From: an uncultured Lachnoanaerobaculum sp.
GTDB taxonomy: Bacteria > Bacillota > Clostridia > Lachnospirales > Lachnospiraceae
Reading direction: 5' to 3'
DNA: 6,280 bases
NCBI GenBank assembly: GCA_938041725.1
Contig: CALISX010000197.1
Location: forward strand, 1-6,280
In this document: piece by piece, positions 5,782-6,280 of the stretch
Layout of the letters: every line of letters starts with the position of its first letter
How positions within the stretch are numbered: the stretch's first letter is position 1
The notes under the pieces: generated by a model
What the model was told of the DNA's origin: nothing
What the model saw: the letters and a program-made list of their open reading frames with translations, nothing else
Database searches by the model: none
Translations under genes and position numbers: made by a program

Positions 5782-5950
5782 TGGGAAAGGCTTCGAGAGA
5801 TTTTATACAGCCTGCGTAACTCGCTTGCTCGCTCACGCATTGCATTTGTGGCGAGCTGCGCTCAAACATGTACTCGGCTGTATAAATCTCGCCTCGCCTT
5901 TTTCCAGGGGGCTAACCGCTTTATGGATTTGAGGCTTGCATGGCCCCTCC
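5745..5950. repeat. Long imperfect inverted repeat, MITE-like palindromic element
   Basis: The left arm (about 5745-5812) and right arm (about 5876-5950) are reverse complements with small indels. Matching blocks from the outside in: GGAGG.GCC..GCA near 5745-5757 with TGC.TGGCCCCTCC near 5938-5950; GCCTCAAATCC (5758-5768) with GGATTTGAGGC (5925-5935); AGCCCCCTGG (5775-5784) with CCAGGGGGCT (5904-5913); and GAGA.TTTATACAGCC (5797-5812) with GGCTGTATAAATCTC (5876-5890). The 63-nt apex has its own hairpin, GCTCGC (5827-5832) with GCGAGC (5851-5856). There is no open frame of note. It could be a dispersed non-autonomous mobile element or an intergenic palindromic unit. Confidence 0.8.
5797..5903 (+). 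terminator. Possible terminator of the hyd operon within the inverted repeat
   Basis: The inner stem of the inverted repeat (15 pairs, one bulged T at 5801) is followed by GCCTCGCC and then TTTTT (5899-5903). A long apex (5813-5875) and the eight intervening bases make it unlike a classic intrinsic terminator. It is nevertheless the only hairpin-plus-T-run I see after hydA. Function is inferred. Confidence 0.35.
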
Positions 5951-5975
5951 TTCCAGATTGCTCCCGGAAATGTGT

Positions 5976-6024
5976 TCCTGAAAGCGGAATATACGGGAAA
6001 TATACTCCTCAAAGCGGTATATTT
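5976..6024. repeat. Short imperfect direct repeat
   Basis: TCCTGAAAGCGGAATATAC (5976-5994) and TCCTCAAAGCGGTATATTT (6006-6024) match at 15 of 19 positions, with a 30-bp period. The period keeps a minus-strand and a plus-strand frame open across both units, which explains the spurious open frames here. Function unknown. Confidence 0.6.
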
Positions 6025-6044
6025 TATAGCAACAGCAAAAGGAT

Positions 6045-6082
6045 TATTCCGGGGTGGCGGAGCCACCTGTTCTGACGGAATA
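6045..6082. repeat. Nested inverted repeat (hairpin)
   Basis: The outer pairing is TATTCCG (6045-6051) with CGGAATA (6076-6082). Inside it GGTGGC (6053-6058) pairs with GCCACC (6062-6067) around a 3-nt loop. No T-run follows on either strand, so a terminator is unlikely. It may be part of a mobile-element end. Confidence 0.5.
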
Positions 6083-6201
6083 GAATCACTGAATCCGATG
6101 CTCAGAGCCAGTGGCCAGATGGTGAAAATCGCTCAAAGGAAGGCTCCCTGGAACTGTACCTTGAAAACTAAACCCTGCTATGCTTCTTCCACATAGAGCT
6201 G

Positions 6202-6279
6202 TCACTGTCTATCGGAAAAGAATTTATTCAGCCTTAAGTACTGGGTCTGGTATCCTCTTCTGCAGGCCCTGACCGTGTT
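6202..6279 (-). pseudogene. Possible fragment of an IS21-type IstB helper ATPase
   Basis: On the minus strand, the frame entering from beyond the right edge reads 25 residues, N-T-V-R-A-C-R-R-G-Y-Q-T-Q-Y-L-R-L-N-K-F-F-S-D-R-Q, then TGA. The pattern ACxxGYxxxYxRLxxxF resembles the segment that follows the Walker A motif in IS21-family IstB proteins. An intact IstB continues for roughly 100 or more residues beyond this point, but nothing IstB-like follows in the bases to the left, so this would be a truncated remnant. The assignment is from remembered family pattern over only 25 residues and could be wrong. The Walker A motif, if present, would lie just outside the window. Confidence 0.35.
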
Positions 6280-6280
6280 G

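Larger units (their letters stand above)
5689..6280. other. Repeat-rich region without an intact gene
   Basis: About 590 bases after hydA contain no open frame with a ribosome binding site and recognisable protein. The space is taken up by a tandem duplication (5702-5781), a long inverted repeat (5745-5950), a short imperfect direct repeat (5976-6024), a nested hairpin (6045-6082) and, at the right edge, a minus-strand fragment that may be a degraded transposition gene. The stretch at about 6083-6200 shows no structure I can name. Confidence 0.75.

Noticed and set aside
5979..5992. CcpA cre-like site (TGAAAGCGGAATAT)
   Set aside because: The left half fits the consensus, but the right half lacks the required CA, and no promoter or gene is placed to use it.
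5833..6066. Minus-strand 77-codon frame across the palindrome and repeats
   Set aside because: It is made of the inverted and direct repeats, has no SD or domain, and is best explained as repeat-derived open sequence.
6150..6172. TGTACCTTGAAAACT resembling the end of a 16S-23S spacer
   Set aside because: No rRNA or tRNA sequence follows or precedes it, so the short resemblance is treated as chance.
5936..6196. Plus-strand 86-codon frame (TTG start) after the palindrome
   Set aside because: It has a weak start, no SD, no family resemblance, and spans repeats and the nested hairpin.

Overview
The window looks like a chromosomal segment from an anaerobic Firmicute, most likely a Lachnospiraceae-type Clostridium relative. 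The reasons are the strong GGGAGG-type ribosome binding sites, moderate-GC genes set against a very AT-rich intergenic tract, and a three-gene NAD-linked [FeFe]-hydrogenase operon. The genus cannot be fixed from the sequence alone. All convincing intact genes lie on the + strand.

Left part (1-1431): the 3' portion of a YigZ/IMPACT-family gene is followed 30 nt later by a complete cas6-like CRISPR pre-crRNA endoribonuclease gene. A strong intrinsic terminator closes this unit. No CRISPR array and no other cas gene is visible, so cas6 stands alone here.

Middle (1432-1822): about 390 non-coding bases. The first 300 (1441-1740) contain only 63 G/C by my count (21%). They hold a near-perfect palindrome resembling iron-dependent DtxR/IdeR-type operators and a possible -10 box. 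Just before the hydrogenase ribosome binding site there is a 15-bp imperfect hairpin in the presumed mRNA leader.

Hydrogenase operon (1823-5688): hydC (NuoE-like [2Fe-2S] subunit), hydB (NuoF-like FMN/NAD subunit with a C-terminal 2[4Fe-4S] domain) and hydA (CpI-like [FeFe]-hydrogenase with the full H-cluster motif set). The genes are separated by a 1-nt overlap and a 12-nt gap, each with its own strong Shine-Dalgarno. Together they should exchange electrons between NAD(H), probably ferredoxin, and H2 in the cytoplasm. Relative to the Thermotoga-type electron-bifurcating HydABC, HydB lacks the N-terminal thioredoxin-like [2Fe-2S] domain and HydA lacks the C-terminal one. This is therefore a slimmed-down trimer whose bifurcating ability cannot be read from sequence. 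The HydE/F/G maturases are not in the window.

Right part (5689-6280): about 590 bases with no intact gene. It holds a large imperfect inverted repeat (about 70-nt arms) whose left outer arm is tandemly duplicated, further short repeats and hairpins, and at the extreme right edge a short minus-strand fragment resembling an IS21-type IstB ATPase that ends at an early stop. This looks like a repeat-rich, insertion-prone intergenic zone.
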